DNA of 29,000 nt from Neocallimastix lanati (nom. inval.) (taxonomy: Eukaryota > Neocallimastigomycota > Neocallimastigomycetes > Neocallimastigales > Neocallimastigaceae): NCBI GenBank assembly GCA_016946835.1, contig JACVTC010000005.1, forward strand, positions 1,063,501 to 1,092,500, read 5' to 3'. The notes beneath the pieces were generated by a model. The model was not told the origin of the DNA and searched no databases. It was given only the letters and a program-made list of their open reading frames with translations. Within the stretch, counting starts at the first letter, position 1. Every line of letters starts with the position of its first letter. The translations under genes were made by a program, and so were the position numbers. Positions 10,828-23,080 of the stretch are shown piece after piece.

Positions 10828-10914
10828 GTTTAATTATAACAAGGAATAAAAATTTTATTAAAATTCAAACAAAACAAAAAAAAAAAAAAGAAGAAATAAA
10901 AGTTACGAATCGAA
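8121..10914. other. AT-rich spacer upstream of the R3HCC1-like gene
   Basis: No supportable gene. It contains T30 at 8551-8580, (ATT)n at about 8831-8865, T31 at 10638-10668 and T37 at 10790-10826. The last ends about 90 bases before the next ATG, so it may act as a nucleosome-excluding promoter tract (inference). A short open frame at 9648-9833 is low-complexity Ile/Tyr/Phe and is not called. Confidence 0.6.
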
Positions 10915-12477
10915 ATGTCAGAAAAGAATGCTTCTAATCCTTTCAACAATGGACAAACTGTTCAAAAGAAAAAGTAAATAATATTCATATTTATATACTT
11001 TTTTTTTTTAAATATAAATATTTTTTTTGTTATCTCAAAACAATAAACAAAATTTTAGGAATTCAGTTTATAGATAAATTAATAAAAAGTTAATGTTAAA
11101 TATAAATATTTATTATTATTTTCTATTATAATGAAATTTAGCTAAATATAAATATAAATATGAATGTATATATTTCAAAAAAATAAAAATAAAAATAAAA
11201 ATAAAAATAAAAGATAAAAAATAAATAAAAAATACAAGATGGTGAAAAAAAATTTAATTAAAATAAAATGAGAATAATTTAAATTTAGTAATATAATTTG
11301 TTAGTATTTATTAATAAAGAAAAAAATACATTCTATTTTTTTTTTTTTTTTTAAATATAAATTTGCCTAAAAATAAATATATATAAATACAATATATATA
11401 AATGTATTGAAAAATTGATAAATTTATATATTTATTTAATTATTATTATATACCTATTTAAAGATCTTTCCATCACAAAAAATCAAATTCTAATCTTAAT
11501 CGTTATAGGAAGTCAAATTCTAATTTTAAGGTTAAGCCATTAGAACAAATAGAAGCCGAGGTTGGAAAACAAAAGTTTTATTCTGATAAAATTCCAAATA
11601 GTCAAAATAATGATAATCATAATAATCCCGAAATTGAAAAGAAAGAAGTAGATATAAAGAAGAATAGATACCACAGGAAAAAGAGTATGAATGATATGAA
11701 GAAAGATGATTTAAGAAGTGATACAGTTAATGAAACTATATTTGATATTACTAGTAATAATGACAAGCCAGAACTTAGAAAGACCCCATCAAAACAAATA
11801 AAAAAGAAAAGGTCCAAAACTTACATAAATAAGACAGAAGAAGGACAGAAGGAAGACGATAGTGATGATATTAAACTAATTGATTCCTTCCTTTCTGTTC
11901 TTTCTTTGAAAAAAAATGAAATGGAAAAAGAAGAAGAAGAAATTGAAAATAAACCACAACAAAATAAATATACTCCTAGAAGACAAAGTTTTTCTAATAA
12001 ATCAAACAAACCTAAAAAGGAAGTTCCAATATATGATGGTAATTTTATTAAAATAATATCAAATAACACATATTTAATTAAAACATCACAGTTATAATAA
12101 TAATAATAATAAATTAATAATTTCTATGATATAATATATATAAAATATAAGTTAATAATATTTATATATGTATTTTATTTTTAAATAAATTTATAATAAA
12201 AAAGATGTGGAAATAAGAAAGGTATTAGATTGCTATGATTTTCCAACTTCATTTAAAACTCATAATCTTCTTGAAATTTTTGAAGAATTCAAGGGAATGT
12301 TTAGAATTAATTGGATAAATGATACCAGAGCTTTATTTGTATTTGATACTGAAGATCATGGTATAATTAATTTTTATTATTAGTATTTATTAAATATACT
12401 TTTTTTTTACCATTTTGATTATTATTGAATAAAAATATTCCAGTTTCATAAAAATAAAAATAATACAAATTATAATA

Positions 12478-12514
<37 letters not shown>

Positions 12515-13696
12515 GCAAGAGCAGCTCTTTTATCTAAAATAGAAGAAACTAGATATACTGTAATTATTGTATATATAAATCATTATTTTTTATTTATTAT
12601 TTTTTTATTGACATTTAATAATTTAATACTTAATAGATTAAACCATATGAAAATCCAAATTCTGATAGTTCTTCATCAAATAGTTTAAATGGTAATTATC
12701 AATAATATATTTATTAAAAAAGAAATATCTTTTTTTTTTTTTTTTTTTTTTTTTTCTTTTTAAAAGGAAAACATCTGTAGAGTTCAAATATGGATAAATG
12801 GAATAAGATTATATTATGAAAATAAATATTTGGATAATGAATAGTTGAAATTAGAAGGCTGTCTAGATAATTAATTTATAATCTAATTATTATTATTTAT
12901 TTTACTATAATAATATATTATTAACTGTTTTTTACATTTCACTCTTAAATCTTTTTTTTTTTTTTTTTTATTTATTTAATTAAAAAAAATTATATATAAA
13001 TAAAATATTCTAATAAATTATACATTAAATATAAATATATATAACATAAATATCTAAAATAATAATAATTATCATAAAATTAATAATAAATATTCAATAC
13101 AATATTTAATAATAAATTATAATTAATATTCAATAAAATATATAATAACAATAAATAATTAATATTCAAATAAAATATATGATAATAAATAATTAATATT
13201 CAATTAAATAAAATATATATAACAAATATTCAATGAATAATAATAATAATAATAATAATAATATTAATTTATAATCTTCAAATTTTTAATTATAAATTAA
13301 TATTAATAATAATATTAATTAAATAATAATCTTCTAATTTTTAATAATAAATTAATATTAATAATAATATTAAATAATAATCTTCTAATTTTTAATAATA
13401 AATTAATATTAATAATAATATTAATTAAATAATAATTTTCTAATTTTTAATTATAAATTAATATTAATAATATATATTTATTATAAAATTTTTAATAAAA
13501 ATAAAAAACACATAAAGATCCAAAAATCAGTGCTATTAATATTTTAAAAACTATTCTTTAAATAAAATTATATAATCAAATTCTATTCTATACTATTCTT
13601 TTTATTTAATTTAATTTAATTTAATTTATTTTATTTTTATTTATTTATTATTTTTTTTTTTTTTTAAAAAAAAAATATCGTTACAACACAAATCAC

Positions 13697-13732
<36 letters not shown>

Positions 13733-14319
13733 TATATATTAGATGATGAAGATGAACAAGAAAAGAGAAAGAAAGAACAAAAACAATTTATAAAACAATT
13801 TATATCAACAACTAATACAAATCAAGCAACTCCTTCAACACGTATATCACAATCATCACAAAAAGTTCAATCTAATCAAGAATCACATGATAAACCTGTA
13901 AGAAGACAAAGACCAGTTACATCAGGTTAATATTAAATTATATTAAAAATAAAAATATTAAATTTTTATTAAAGTATATAATTAAAATATATTCATATAT
14001 ATACTATATTTTAGATGCCGTTGCTCGTAGGTTGATTGCAAATGCTTTAGGAGTTAAACCAAAGGAAAAAACGGAAGAAGAAAAAGAAATTGATAGAAAA
14101 AAATTCGAAGAAGCAAGAGGTATTTTAAATAATATTAATAATAATATTATTTTTATTTATTTATTATTATATAATAACAAATAAATAAAGGCAATAATAT
14201 TAAATTAATGTACTAATTTTATTTTTGTGGTTATATGTATATTTATAGCTAAAAGACGTGCTGAAAGATTAGAACGACAAAAAAGACTTCAGGAAAATAG
14301 TGATATTTTTAATGAATAA
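10915..14319 (+). CDS. R3HCC1/R3HCC1L-type protein (RRM-like and basic C-terminal helix region), eight exons
   Basis: Exons: 10915-10973, 11509-12038, 12205-12360, 12516-12568, 12637-12691, 13743-13925, 14015-14119 and 14249-14319. All phases join, giving 403 residues and a TAA stop. Residues 1-195 are polar, Lys/Asn/Ser-rich and probably disordered. Residues about 196-272 form an RRM-like unit: LDCYDFPTSFKTHNLLEIF, RINWINDTRALFVF and YTVIIIKPY, which lines up with the C-terminal domain of animal R3HCC1/R3HCC1L as I remember it. Residues about 346-403 (ARRLIANALGV, then Glu/Lys-rich helix) match that family's C-terminus. No R3H motif is seen. The molecular role of the family is poorly defined; RNA binding is a guess from the fold. 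The exon 4 end is uncertain: GTATAT at 12569 preserves the last beta strand, while GTAATT at 12560 would drop three residues. Intron 5 (12692-13742) is unusually long because it holds minisatellites. Confidence 0.82.
12481..12511 (+). repeat. T31 tract forming the polypyrimidine stretch before exon 4
   Basis: A run of 31 T followed at once by the acceptor TATAG ending at 12515. It fits a polypyrimidine tract of extreme length. Confidence 0.85.
13115..13480. repeat. Two families of AT minisatellite inside intron 5
   Basis: The left part (about 13115-13230) repeats aattaatattcaa followed by aaaatatat three times. The right part (13270-13480) has four copies of a 51-55 base unit. Each unit carries atcttc or attttc, then taatttttaat and aaattaatattaataata; the units start at 13274, 13329, 13380 and 13435. 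An (AAT)n run lies between them. These arrays explain why this intron is about 1050 nt when most of its neighbours are 70-170. Confidence 0.8.
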
Positions 14320-14389
14320 AAAGTTTTATTCAATTAGAATTATTTTCATATCCTCTATAATGTATATTATAATTTTTATAATTTCAATG

Positions 14390-14420
<31 letters not shown>

Positions 14421-14488
14421 TACTCGTTTCAATTAAGAATAATTACAATATTAATATAAAATTTCATCAATTAAACATTTCAATTTAC

Positions 14489-14522
<34 letters not shown>

Positions 14523-16396
14523 TAATTAATTAATTTATCGCAAAATAAGCAATTACTATTCCACTTTTTCGACATTTATATGATAATAATTTATAAATAT
14601 ATAATGTAAAGTAAGAAAAAGGAAAAAGAATTATTATTATTATTATTAAATAATGATAATAATATTTTTTTTTTATTATCATTAATTTTATTATTATTAT
14701 TATTATTATTATTTTCAATATTTAAAATTTTTATTGAAAAATCTATTTTTTAAACATGAAGTATAAAAATAAGTTTTTTTTTTTTTTAATTTTTTTATTT
14801 TTTTTTTTAGATATTTATTTAACTTATATATATATATATATAAGAAATTAAAGGAAATATTTCATTTTTTTTTTTTTAAAAAAAAGAAAATGAATGAATA
14901 AATGAATTTTTAATAGTAATATTATTCAGAGAAAAATAAAATAAAGTAATAATAAAAATAATAATAAAAGGAAAAATAACAATAATAATAAAATAAAATA
15001 AAATAAAATAAAATATAAATTTTCAGTATTTTTAAGCACGATTAATTATTTATATTAACTTTTCAATTTATTATGAATATTTTATTTTATTGTAGATTAA
15101 ATGTTTTTTTAAAATATCGATTTTTTTAAATTTTAAATAAATTTACCAATTAATAATAGTTACAATCCAAAAAAATCATATTCTTTTTATTTTATTTATT
15201 ATTTTTATTATTATTATTATTTTTTTTTTATAAAATATTAGGTATTATGTATATTTTATATTAAAAAAAAAAAACAAAAAAACTAAATACTAAATAAATG
15301 ATTTTACTTTAATTTATTATTTATATAAAAGAATGTCTTGAAAATCTTAGTATGATATTAATTTTTTTTTATCACTATAATTAATGTTATTAAAATATAT
15401 TATTTAAATACTGATTATTTTATTTTTATTAATAATTATTAACATTAAAAAATAATTAATATTAATTATTTTTTAATCTTGTATTTAATTTAAAAAATAA
15501 AAAAAAATTTTTTTTCAATTTAAATTAAATTTTTAATTATAAAAAAAAAAATTATTCTAATAATTTAAATTAAAAACTAAAAATTTTAATTATTATTTTA
15601 GTTATAAATAATAGTTTAAATCAAATCAATTTTCAATGATTCAAAATGAAAATTTTTATTTTTCTTAATTATTATGAAATAGATTTAAATTATCTTTAGT
15701 TAACTAAAATTTGAAAATTTGTTTTTATTATTATTATTATTTCTTTTTTTTATATACATACTTTAATCAAAGAAAAAATAAAAGTGCAGGTTTATTAGAA
15801 TTTAAAAACAATATAATATTAATGTTAATTTAGTAACAAAGTTTAGGTAATTAATTAATTATATCAATTAAATTAAATGATAGTTTAAATTTTTTTTTTT
15901 TTTTTTTTTTTTTTTGCTATTACCTTTTATTCCTTTATTAAAAACTATATTCTATTAATATTATATTAATCTATTTATGGAATACATTTTATATTATATA
16001 TGAAAGTAAAATAAGATAAAATAGAATAGTATATTTTGTTTTTAAATATATATATAATATAAATTTTTTGTTGCATATATATATATATATTTTATTTTAA
16101 TTTATTTTTTATTTTTTTTTTATTTTAATTTGGTTATATTTCTATTAAGATTCTCATAAGGAATATAAATTTTTATTTTTATTATTTTTTCTTTATTACT
16201 TTGTGAATTTATTTTTATTATAGTTAATAAAGTAATTTTATTTTAAAAAATATATATATATATAAACATATATAAACAATAATATATATTTATTTATTTA
16301 TTTATTTTTTTCAAAATTTTGAAGTAATTGCTCATTAAAAAAAAAAAAAAATTAATAAAATATAGAAATAAAATCAATAAAAGAAAAATTGAAAGT

Positions 16397-16448
<52 letters not shown>

Positions 16449-16676
16449 AGAAGAAAAGAAAAACAACAACAATAATTATAAGTATTATGTTTTTTAAAAT
16501 ATTATAAAGATAAAGGAAATAATCTTTAATAATTTTAGAATATATATACTTAATATAAATTAAATTGCAAATAATTTAATAAAGAAATAGAATACAATAA
16601 TAGTAACAAATAATAAAATAATAATTAAAAAAAAAAATAAATTATTAATAATACTAATAACAGCAGTATAATTTAT

Positions 16677-16712
<36 letters not shown>

Positions 16713-16794
16713 TTATTAAACAATTAAATAAAAAAGTTATTTTAAATAAGTGATAAAAGAAATAAAAAGATAATATATAATATAAATTGGAATA
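14320..16794. other. AT-rich intergenic spacer
   Basis: No supportable gene. It holds a 27-base A tract at about 14391-14417, (TTA)n runs near 14494-14520 and 14684-14713, TA arrays and the long A tracts near the next gene. It should contain the 3' end of the R3HCC1-like transcript and the promoter of the TMEM214-like gene. Confidence 0.6.
16398..16445. repeat. Poly(A) tract, 48 bases
   Basis: Uninterrupted A48 about 350 bases upstream of the TMEM214-like ATG. A second A run (16677-16702) lies closer. Both could be promoter or 5' UTR elements. Confidence 0.95.
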
Positions 16795-19700
16795 ATGTCC
16801 TGGAATAAGGTTGAAAAAAATTCTCAAAAGAGGAAACAGCAAAAACAAAATGTTATTATTGATAATGAAGACATAGAAGGAATTGGTAAAGATTCAATTT
16901 TTGCTGCATTATCTGACGTTGATAATAATCAAAAGCCAATTGTAACTAATAAAGGAAATGATAGTTCAAATAATGAAATGAAACCAAATTCCTCAAATAG
17001 TAGTTTAAATTCACCAAAAATGTCAAAAAAGAGTCAAAATGTACCAACGAAAACGGCTCCTATACAAGATTTATCAAAGCTGAATGTTGTTAATTTCATT
17101 AGTAAAAATATTAAAATTAATGATAATGAACAAGATCAAATTGATCAATTAAAAAAGCTTTGTAATTTTATTGAAATTGAAATTACGAATAAATTATGTT
17201 GTACAACTACTAAATTTTCTCACAAAAGTTTTGATATTGATAGTCCTGAATTTGAAGGTGAAAAATAATAAAAGTTATATATATAATAATATATATAAAA
17301 TAGTTGAATATATAAATAAAATAGTTTAATGGATGAAACATGTAACAATAAAGATTTATTTTATTTTATTTTATTTTATTTTATTTTATTTTTTAAAAAT
17401 AATAATTAAAAAATATATAGTTTTTTTAGTTTTAAATAACAAAGAAAAAAAATTTTTTTGAAATATTATTATATCTTTTTTATAGTATAAATTATAAATT
17501 ATACGCGTTTTTCCATTTTGTTTTTATTAATAATATTTATAATAATAATAATTATAAAATTGCTTAAATCGTAATTCTAATATATTTATCAATATTATTA
17601 TACAATATAATATTCTATATTATTCAATAATAAAAAAAAAATAGGACCAATTAATTATTTACCTCAAAAACAAATAAAGGAAATTGAAAATGTATTTAAG
17701 AAATGTAAAGAGTCTGTTATTAAGAAATTATTCATTTTAATATCTAAATGTATTCTTGTTGGAGAAAAAAAAGGTAAATAAAAAAATTAATAATAATTAT
17801 TTATTTATTTGTTTATCTATTATAATAAGATGATAAACTTTTTTTTTCTTAAAAAATTATTTAATGTTTTATTCAAAACAATATATTTTTCATATATTAA
17901 TAGCTGTTAGTAATGAAAAATTCATTTCCAATACTATAGCCCATCAAGTAAATTAATAAATTATTAATATTATAGATTAAAATTGTCCAATAATTAATTA
18001 TTATTTTAAATTTTTTTTATTAATAAATTTTTTTATTTATTCTTTTTACCTTTAGATTTGTGTTCAAATTATATCTAGTTTATATCCAGGTATATTTTAT
18101 AAACCTGGAAAGGAAAAAAAAATTGTTTATGAACAAATCATTGGAAATAGTAAGGATAGTATAGAGAAATTACCGGCCGTGGGTAAATAAATATATATTA
18201 CCTAAAAGAACAAAAAAAAAAAAAAAAATAAGATTACTATAATAATTAAATTACTTTTATAAATTATATTAATAATATATTATATTTGATACATATATAT
18301 AATAATAATAAAAATATCATCTTAATGATAATTCAATAAAAAAAATTGACCATTTGTAAAAATAGGAAATACCATAGTTTGGATTTGTAATCAGCAACAT
18401 TATAAGATTAACAAAAAAGAAATTTATTGTCCAGAATATATTGGTTTCTGGATGGAATATTTCATAAATGCATTGGCTTCAACTGATGCATCTATTGCCA
18501 TTAAGACTCAATCTGTAAAATTATTAAACAAAGTTCTTGATGGGTTAGTATTCAAAAATTAATAATATATATATATTTAATATTTCTATTATGTTATAAT
18601 ACTTCAAAATAATAATAAAATGACCAACATCAAAAAAATATTAAACATTATATATTTATTTATTTATTTATTTAGTGTTAAGGAAAATAAAAATAAAATA
18701 GACAATAAAGTTCAAATTTCATTAGATTCATTTATAGCATTTGTTATTATTTTAAAGTCTAAAAATGTTAATTCTCAAATGAAGGTATAAAAAAAAATAA
18801 AATATCTAATAAAAAATAAAATTATTTATAATAAAATAAGATAATAAAAAAAAGTTTTTATTATTAAATATGCCATTAATAATATTTATATTATCATATG
18901 ATTAATAATATGATATGATATATAAATTAAATAACTAATTATGATCATATTTTTATTGATATTATTTTCCCTTAATCTTTAGAAATATGATAATTTATAC
19001 AATGGGTTAGTATATTTATATCTTAATTTTATTTGATTTTATTTGATATGATCTTACTAAAATAATTTATTCAATATAATTATATTATTTTTTGCATTAT
19101 TATTAATAGTGTCACTAAAGCATACAATTCATTAAAGTCATTATTATTTGATAATGCATCTAATGTCTTAACATTCAAAGTTCCATTTGCTAACATGTTT
19201 AACAAAATATATGGCATTTTATCTGATCCAAAATATGATGAAGCAGTTTATAAAGAAGTAAATAATAATATATATTTCATAATAATTATTAAATGAAAAT
19301 AATATTATAATAAATTAATAATATAAAGTAAACTTTTTAAATAACAATAACTCTATTTTTATATATTATTATATTAATATTTATTATTATTTATTGTTGT
19401 CATTATAATTACTAAAAAAAAAAAAAACATTATCTATATATCAAATTAGTTTTTAAATATTCTTGTATTAGCTTTTGGTAAAGAAAGATCTTTATTTGAT
19501 ACTTGGGAAACAATTTACAAGCAAAATCAACCAAATAATGTTAAACGATCAGCTGATATAATTAAAGAAATTAAGAATCAACAAACTGAATATTTCAAAC
19601 ATAAGAAATACTATCCAGAAAATAATTGTTGGGAAGAGGTATAATTGATAAAAAATTTTTATATTAAGTATTGGAATATAGATTAATCTATTAAACATTA

Positions 19701-19819
19701 ACTGTCTTTAAAAATTATTTATTAACTTATATATATGTATATGTATAATATATTGTATTTTTATATATTTTTTGAATTAAAATTTAATTTTTTTTTTCTG
19801 TTTAGATTGGTAAGTTTTA

Positions 19820-19884
<65 letters not shown>

Positions 19885-22346
19885 TATATAATTCAAGAAT
19901 GTATTAATTATTACGAATTAAATAAATTTTTTTCTTTCTCTATCAATTTGTTAAATTTATCTATTTATTAATCATTGAATGATATTTTTTATATATTAAT
20001 TTTTTTTTTTCATATTTTTTCATATTTTATTTTATTTTTATACAATAATTAGATAACGATCGTTTAAGAAATACTTTATATACAATTATTGGTAAGAATG
20101 AAGAATTTCGTAATAAAAGTAATGAAGTCCAAATTAATGAAATGAATAAAAATATCAGAGTATGTATTTATTTTATTTTATTTTATATATATTTCAATTT
20201 TAATTTATATAAATATTATTTTTAAAATATTAAATTAATAAATTTTGTATATAAAAATAATAATAATAATAATAATATAAATAAATGAATAAATTAACTT
20301 AAAAAATAGGCTATTCTTAATAAAACCAAAAGAAGTAGAAGTGATGATGGCTTCTTTAAAGGATTTATAATGAAATTATTGAGGAGATCTATTATATTAA
20401 TTCTTTTAATAAGTTTTGCATTACATGTAATTGATAGTGTTGATGACTACAACACTGTCATAAAAGTCAAAAATGGAACTAGTCATTATGAACTTCCACC
20501 AGGCCATCCACCAATTAAAGCAGGTGCTGATTTCTCAAAATGTCCATATTTCAACTTTAGAGATAAATATAATAATTGTAATCAATGTCATCCAATTATT
20601 AAATATGTATATACTTCAATGAATGAGCCATACAAATATGTTGAATCAAGGTTTGTTATTCCATTTTATAAACATATATGGTTACCATACTGTTCTAAAC
20701 CTTACAATCGTGGACTTCAATATGCTTTTATTCCACTCTATATAAAAGTTAAACCTTATGTGTCTGAAAACGTTTTAGAACCTGTTTCAAAGGTTTATAA
20801 TACTTATGCTAAAGAATATATTGATAAAACTAATGAAAATGTATTAAAACCAGCAACCTCTACTGGTATTAAGTATCTTGGTCAAGCATACACTGTTATG
20901 AAGCCAATTACTATAAAAACTAAAGACTATGTTTTTAATGATGTTATCAAGCCATCTCTTCCATATGTTAACAAAGCAAAAGATAGAACTATTCAATATG
21001 GTAATCAATTCTTAGGTACTCTTTCAGAAATTAAATATAAAAAATTAATGAAAAATGGTACTAGTCAAACCTTGAGATTTATTGGTCGCACTGAAAGAGG
21101 TATGGAAAAGTTATATCGTGCCTCCTCTCCATATGCTAGAAAGTACTGGGAAGTTCTTTCCAGAAAAACTAATGTTTTAATGAAACAAGATGCTGTTCAA
21201 AAGGTTCTCACTAATCAATATGTTAAAACTACAACTGATACAATAAAAAAAGCCTATAACAGTTGGTGTTATAGTGTTAAGGTTTCCTATATCTTCTTAA
21301 CTCAGAGAGGTCCAAAAAATAATAATTCTAAAAACTGGAAAAGAGCTATTGATGAAGTTAGTATTAAAGAAGATATTAAAAGTTCTCTTGATTTTACTAA
21401 ACGTTTCTTTAGAAAAGTTATTAAAAAATTAGAAGAAGAAGAAAAGGAAGAAGGAGGAAAAAATTCAAAAGCAAATGTTAAAACTATTAAAGTTGATCAA
21501 GAACATAAAGAAGAAAGCAAGTTACTCCCTAAAAATTTAAAGGAAAAATCAAATGATGATAAAAAAAATAATCATCCAGAGCCAAAAGAAAAAGAAAACA
21601 AGAGTAAAAGAGGTCAAGATCAAGACACTAATACTGAAAGTAAAAAAACAAATAAGAAAAATGTTGAAACTAAGGACGAAATGAAAGATAAAATTAAAAA
21701 GAATGTAAAAAAGAATGTTGATAGTGTTGCAAAGCAACTTGCAAAGGAAAAGGCCAAAATTAAGCAAGAAGTTAAACGTATTGTTAAGGAAGATTTTGAA
21801 AATAATGTTTCTAAGAGAAGATTATCCTCTAAAGATATTACCAAGGCTAAAGTTGAAGTTACTAAACAAATGGTAAAAGAAAGAGCCAATGAAGATACTA
21901 AACAAGTTGTACTAGAACATACTGAAAGTTCAAAAAAATTAGCCAAAGATAATGCTGTAAAACAAATTGCAAAAGAAGAAGTAGAAACTAATAAAAAAAA
22001 TGTTGAAGATGAAAAAGCTAAAGCTGCAGCCAAAGAACTTGCCAAGGAAAATATGGAATCCACTAAACAAACAGTAAAGAAGAATGCTTTTAAGCAACTC
22101 GCTAAGGAAAAAGCTAGTAAAGAAATTGCTAAGGAAAAAGTTGAATCTGCCAAGAGAATTGCTAAGGATGGTGTAGTTAAACAAATTGTTAAGGAAGGTG
22201 CTGTTGCAAAGGAACTTAAAAGAAAAAATGTTGAAGATACTAAAAAAGTAATTAAAGAAAAGGCAAATATTGATACCAAACAAGTTGTTAAAGAACATGT
22301 AGAAGCAGTTAAACAACTTGCAAAGGAAAAAGCCACTGAAAATTAG
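16795..22346 (+). CDS. TMEM214-like ER membrane protein with long Lys/Glu/Ala-rich tail, twelve exons
   Basis: Exons: 16795-17257, 17645-17773, 17904-17947, 18056-18182, 18366-18543, 18676-18784, 18983-19005, 19110-19257, 19450-19638, 19806-19809, 20053-20159 and 20310-22346. All phases join, giving 1185 residues and a TAG stop. The N-terminus WNKVEKNSQKRK and SIFAALSDVD resemble TMEM214 starts. The middle (about 155-505) is a helical-repeat-like region with TIVWICNQQHYK, FLNILVLAFG and YYPENNCWEE, which parallels TMEM214. A membrane segment follows at about 533-549 (RRSIILILLISFALHV), then a Cys-containing region (Cys585, 597, 600, 635) with two NGTS glycosylation-type sites (562, 756), suggesting a lumenal side. 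Residues about 877-1185 are highly charged with repeats like KQLAKEKA. Human TMEM214 is known as an ER protein linked to stress-induced cell death; the role here is not known. The first donor, GTGAAA, is atypical. The clear second C-terminal membrane helix of the human protein was not seen. Confidence 0.82.
17357..17394 (+). repeat. (TTTTA)n microsatellite in intron 1 of the TMEM214-like gene
   Basis: About seven perfect pentanucleotide units within the intron 17258-17644. Confidence 0.85.
19806..19809 (+). other. 4-nt microexon (ATTG) of the TMEM214-like gene
   Basis: Exon 9 ends in phase 0 at 19638, and reading into its intron meets TAA at once. Exon 11 is open only if one nucleotide of the codon is carried over (AT AAC GAT...). 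Between them lies tttag|ATTG|GTAAGT, a good acceptor and the best donor in the gene around four bases, which restores the frame as Ile-Asp. The introns are 19639-19805 and 19810-20052. Confidence 0.65.
19819..19877 (+). repeat. (TA)n followed by T36 just after the microexon donor
   Basis: TA array from about 19819 to 19841, then an unbroken run of 36 T from 19842 to 19877, all within intron 10. Confidence 0.9.
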
Positions 22347-22364
22347 GAAGATCAATATTAATTA

Positions 22365-22422
<58 letters not shown>

Positions 22423-22805
22423 GAAAGAAAGAAAACAATATAATATATTAAAAATAATAATTGCTGATCAAATATTTTAATTGAATTAAATTATGAAAAG
22501 AAAAGAAATATTATAAGAAAATTTTATCTATTATTATTAAGTTTTTTTTTTTTATTATTATTATTTATTTATTGATTCATTTATTATTATTATTATAAGT
22601 AAAATTTTCTATATTTTATGGTTAAGAACAAAATAACTGCAATTATAATAATAAAAAAAAAAAAATAAAAAAAAAAAATAATTAAAATTAACAAAAAAAA
22701 AAAAAAAAAATTGATAAAATATATATTTATAATAATAATAATAATAATGATAAAATAAAGAAAATGCATATATTGGTATTAAATGTATATAATAATAAAA
22801 GAAAA

Positions 22806-22836
<31 letters not shown>

Positions 22837-22843
22837 TTAAATA

Positions 22844-22880
<37 letters not shown>

Positions 22881-22988
22881 AAATGTATATAGCAATGGTC
22901 AAAAATAATTAAATGAAAAAATATTAATATTTTTAAAATTTAGAAATTTTTTGATATCATGTTAATTTAATATACCTAATTCAAATGT

Positions 22989-22989
<1 letters not shown>
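22347..22989. other. 3' flank of the TMEM214-like gene
   Basis: Non-coding. It contains AATAAA about 17 bases after the stop, the A55 tract listed separately, (ATT)n and (TA)n runs (about 22845-22875). No gene seen. Confidence 0.6.
22367..22421. repeat. Poly(A) tract, 55 bases, 20 bases after a stop codon
   Basis: The longest homopolymer in the window. It sits where a 3' UTR or poly(A) site of the TMEM214-like gene is expected and is preceded by AATAAA overlapping its start. Confidence 0.95.
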
Positions 22990-23026
<37 letters not shown>

Positions 23027-23080
23027 AAGGAATAATTTTTTTAATTGTTTCATTCTTTTGAAGATCTTACTTTCTTCCTT

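Noticed and set aside
12761-12890. Extra exon in intron 5 of the R3HCC1-like gene
   Set aside because: Joined in the required phase it meets TAG after a few codons.
14300-14718. Open frames of poly-Tyr/Ile/Lys
   Set aside because: Readings of TTA and A homopolymer repeats in the spacer.
21549-22355. Antisense open frames up to 238 codons
   Set aside because: Shadows of the Lys/Glu-rich TMEM214-like tail. The A-rich coding strand keeps the opposite frames open by composition.
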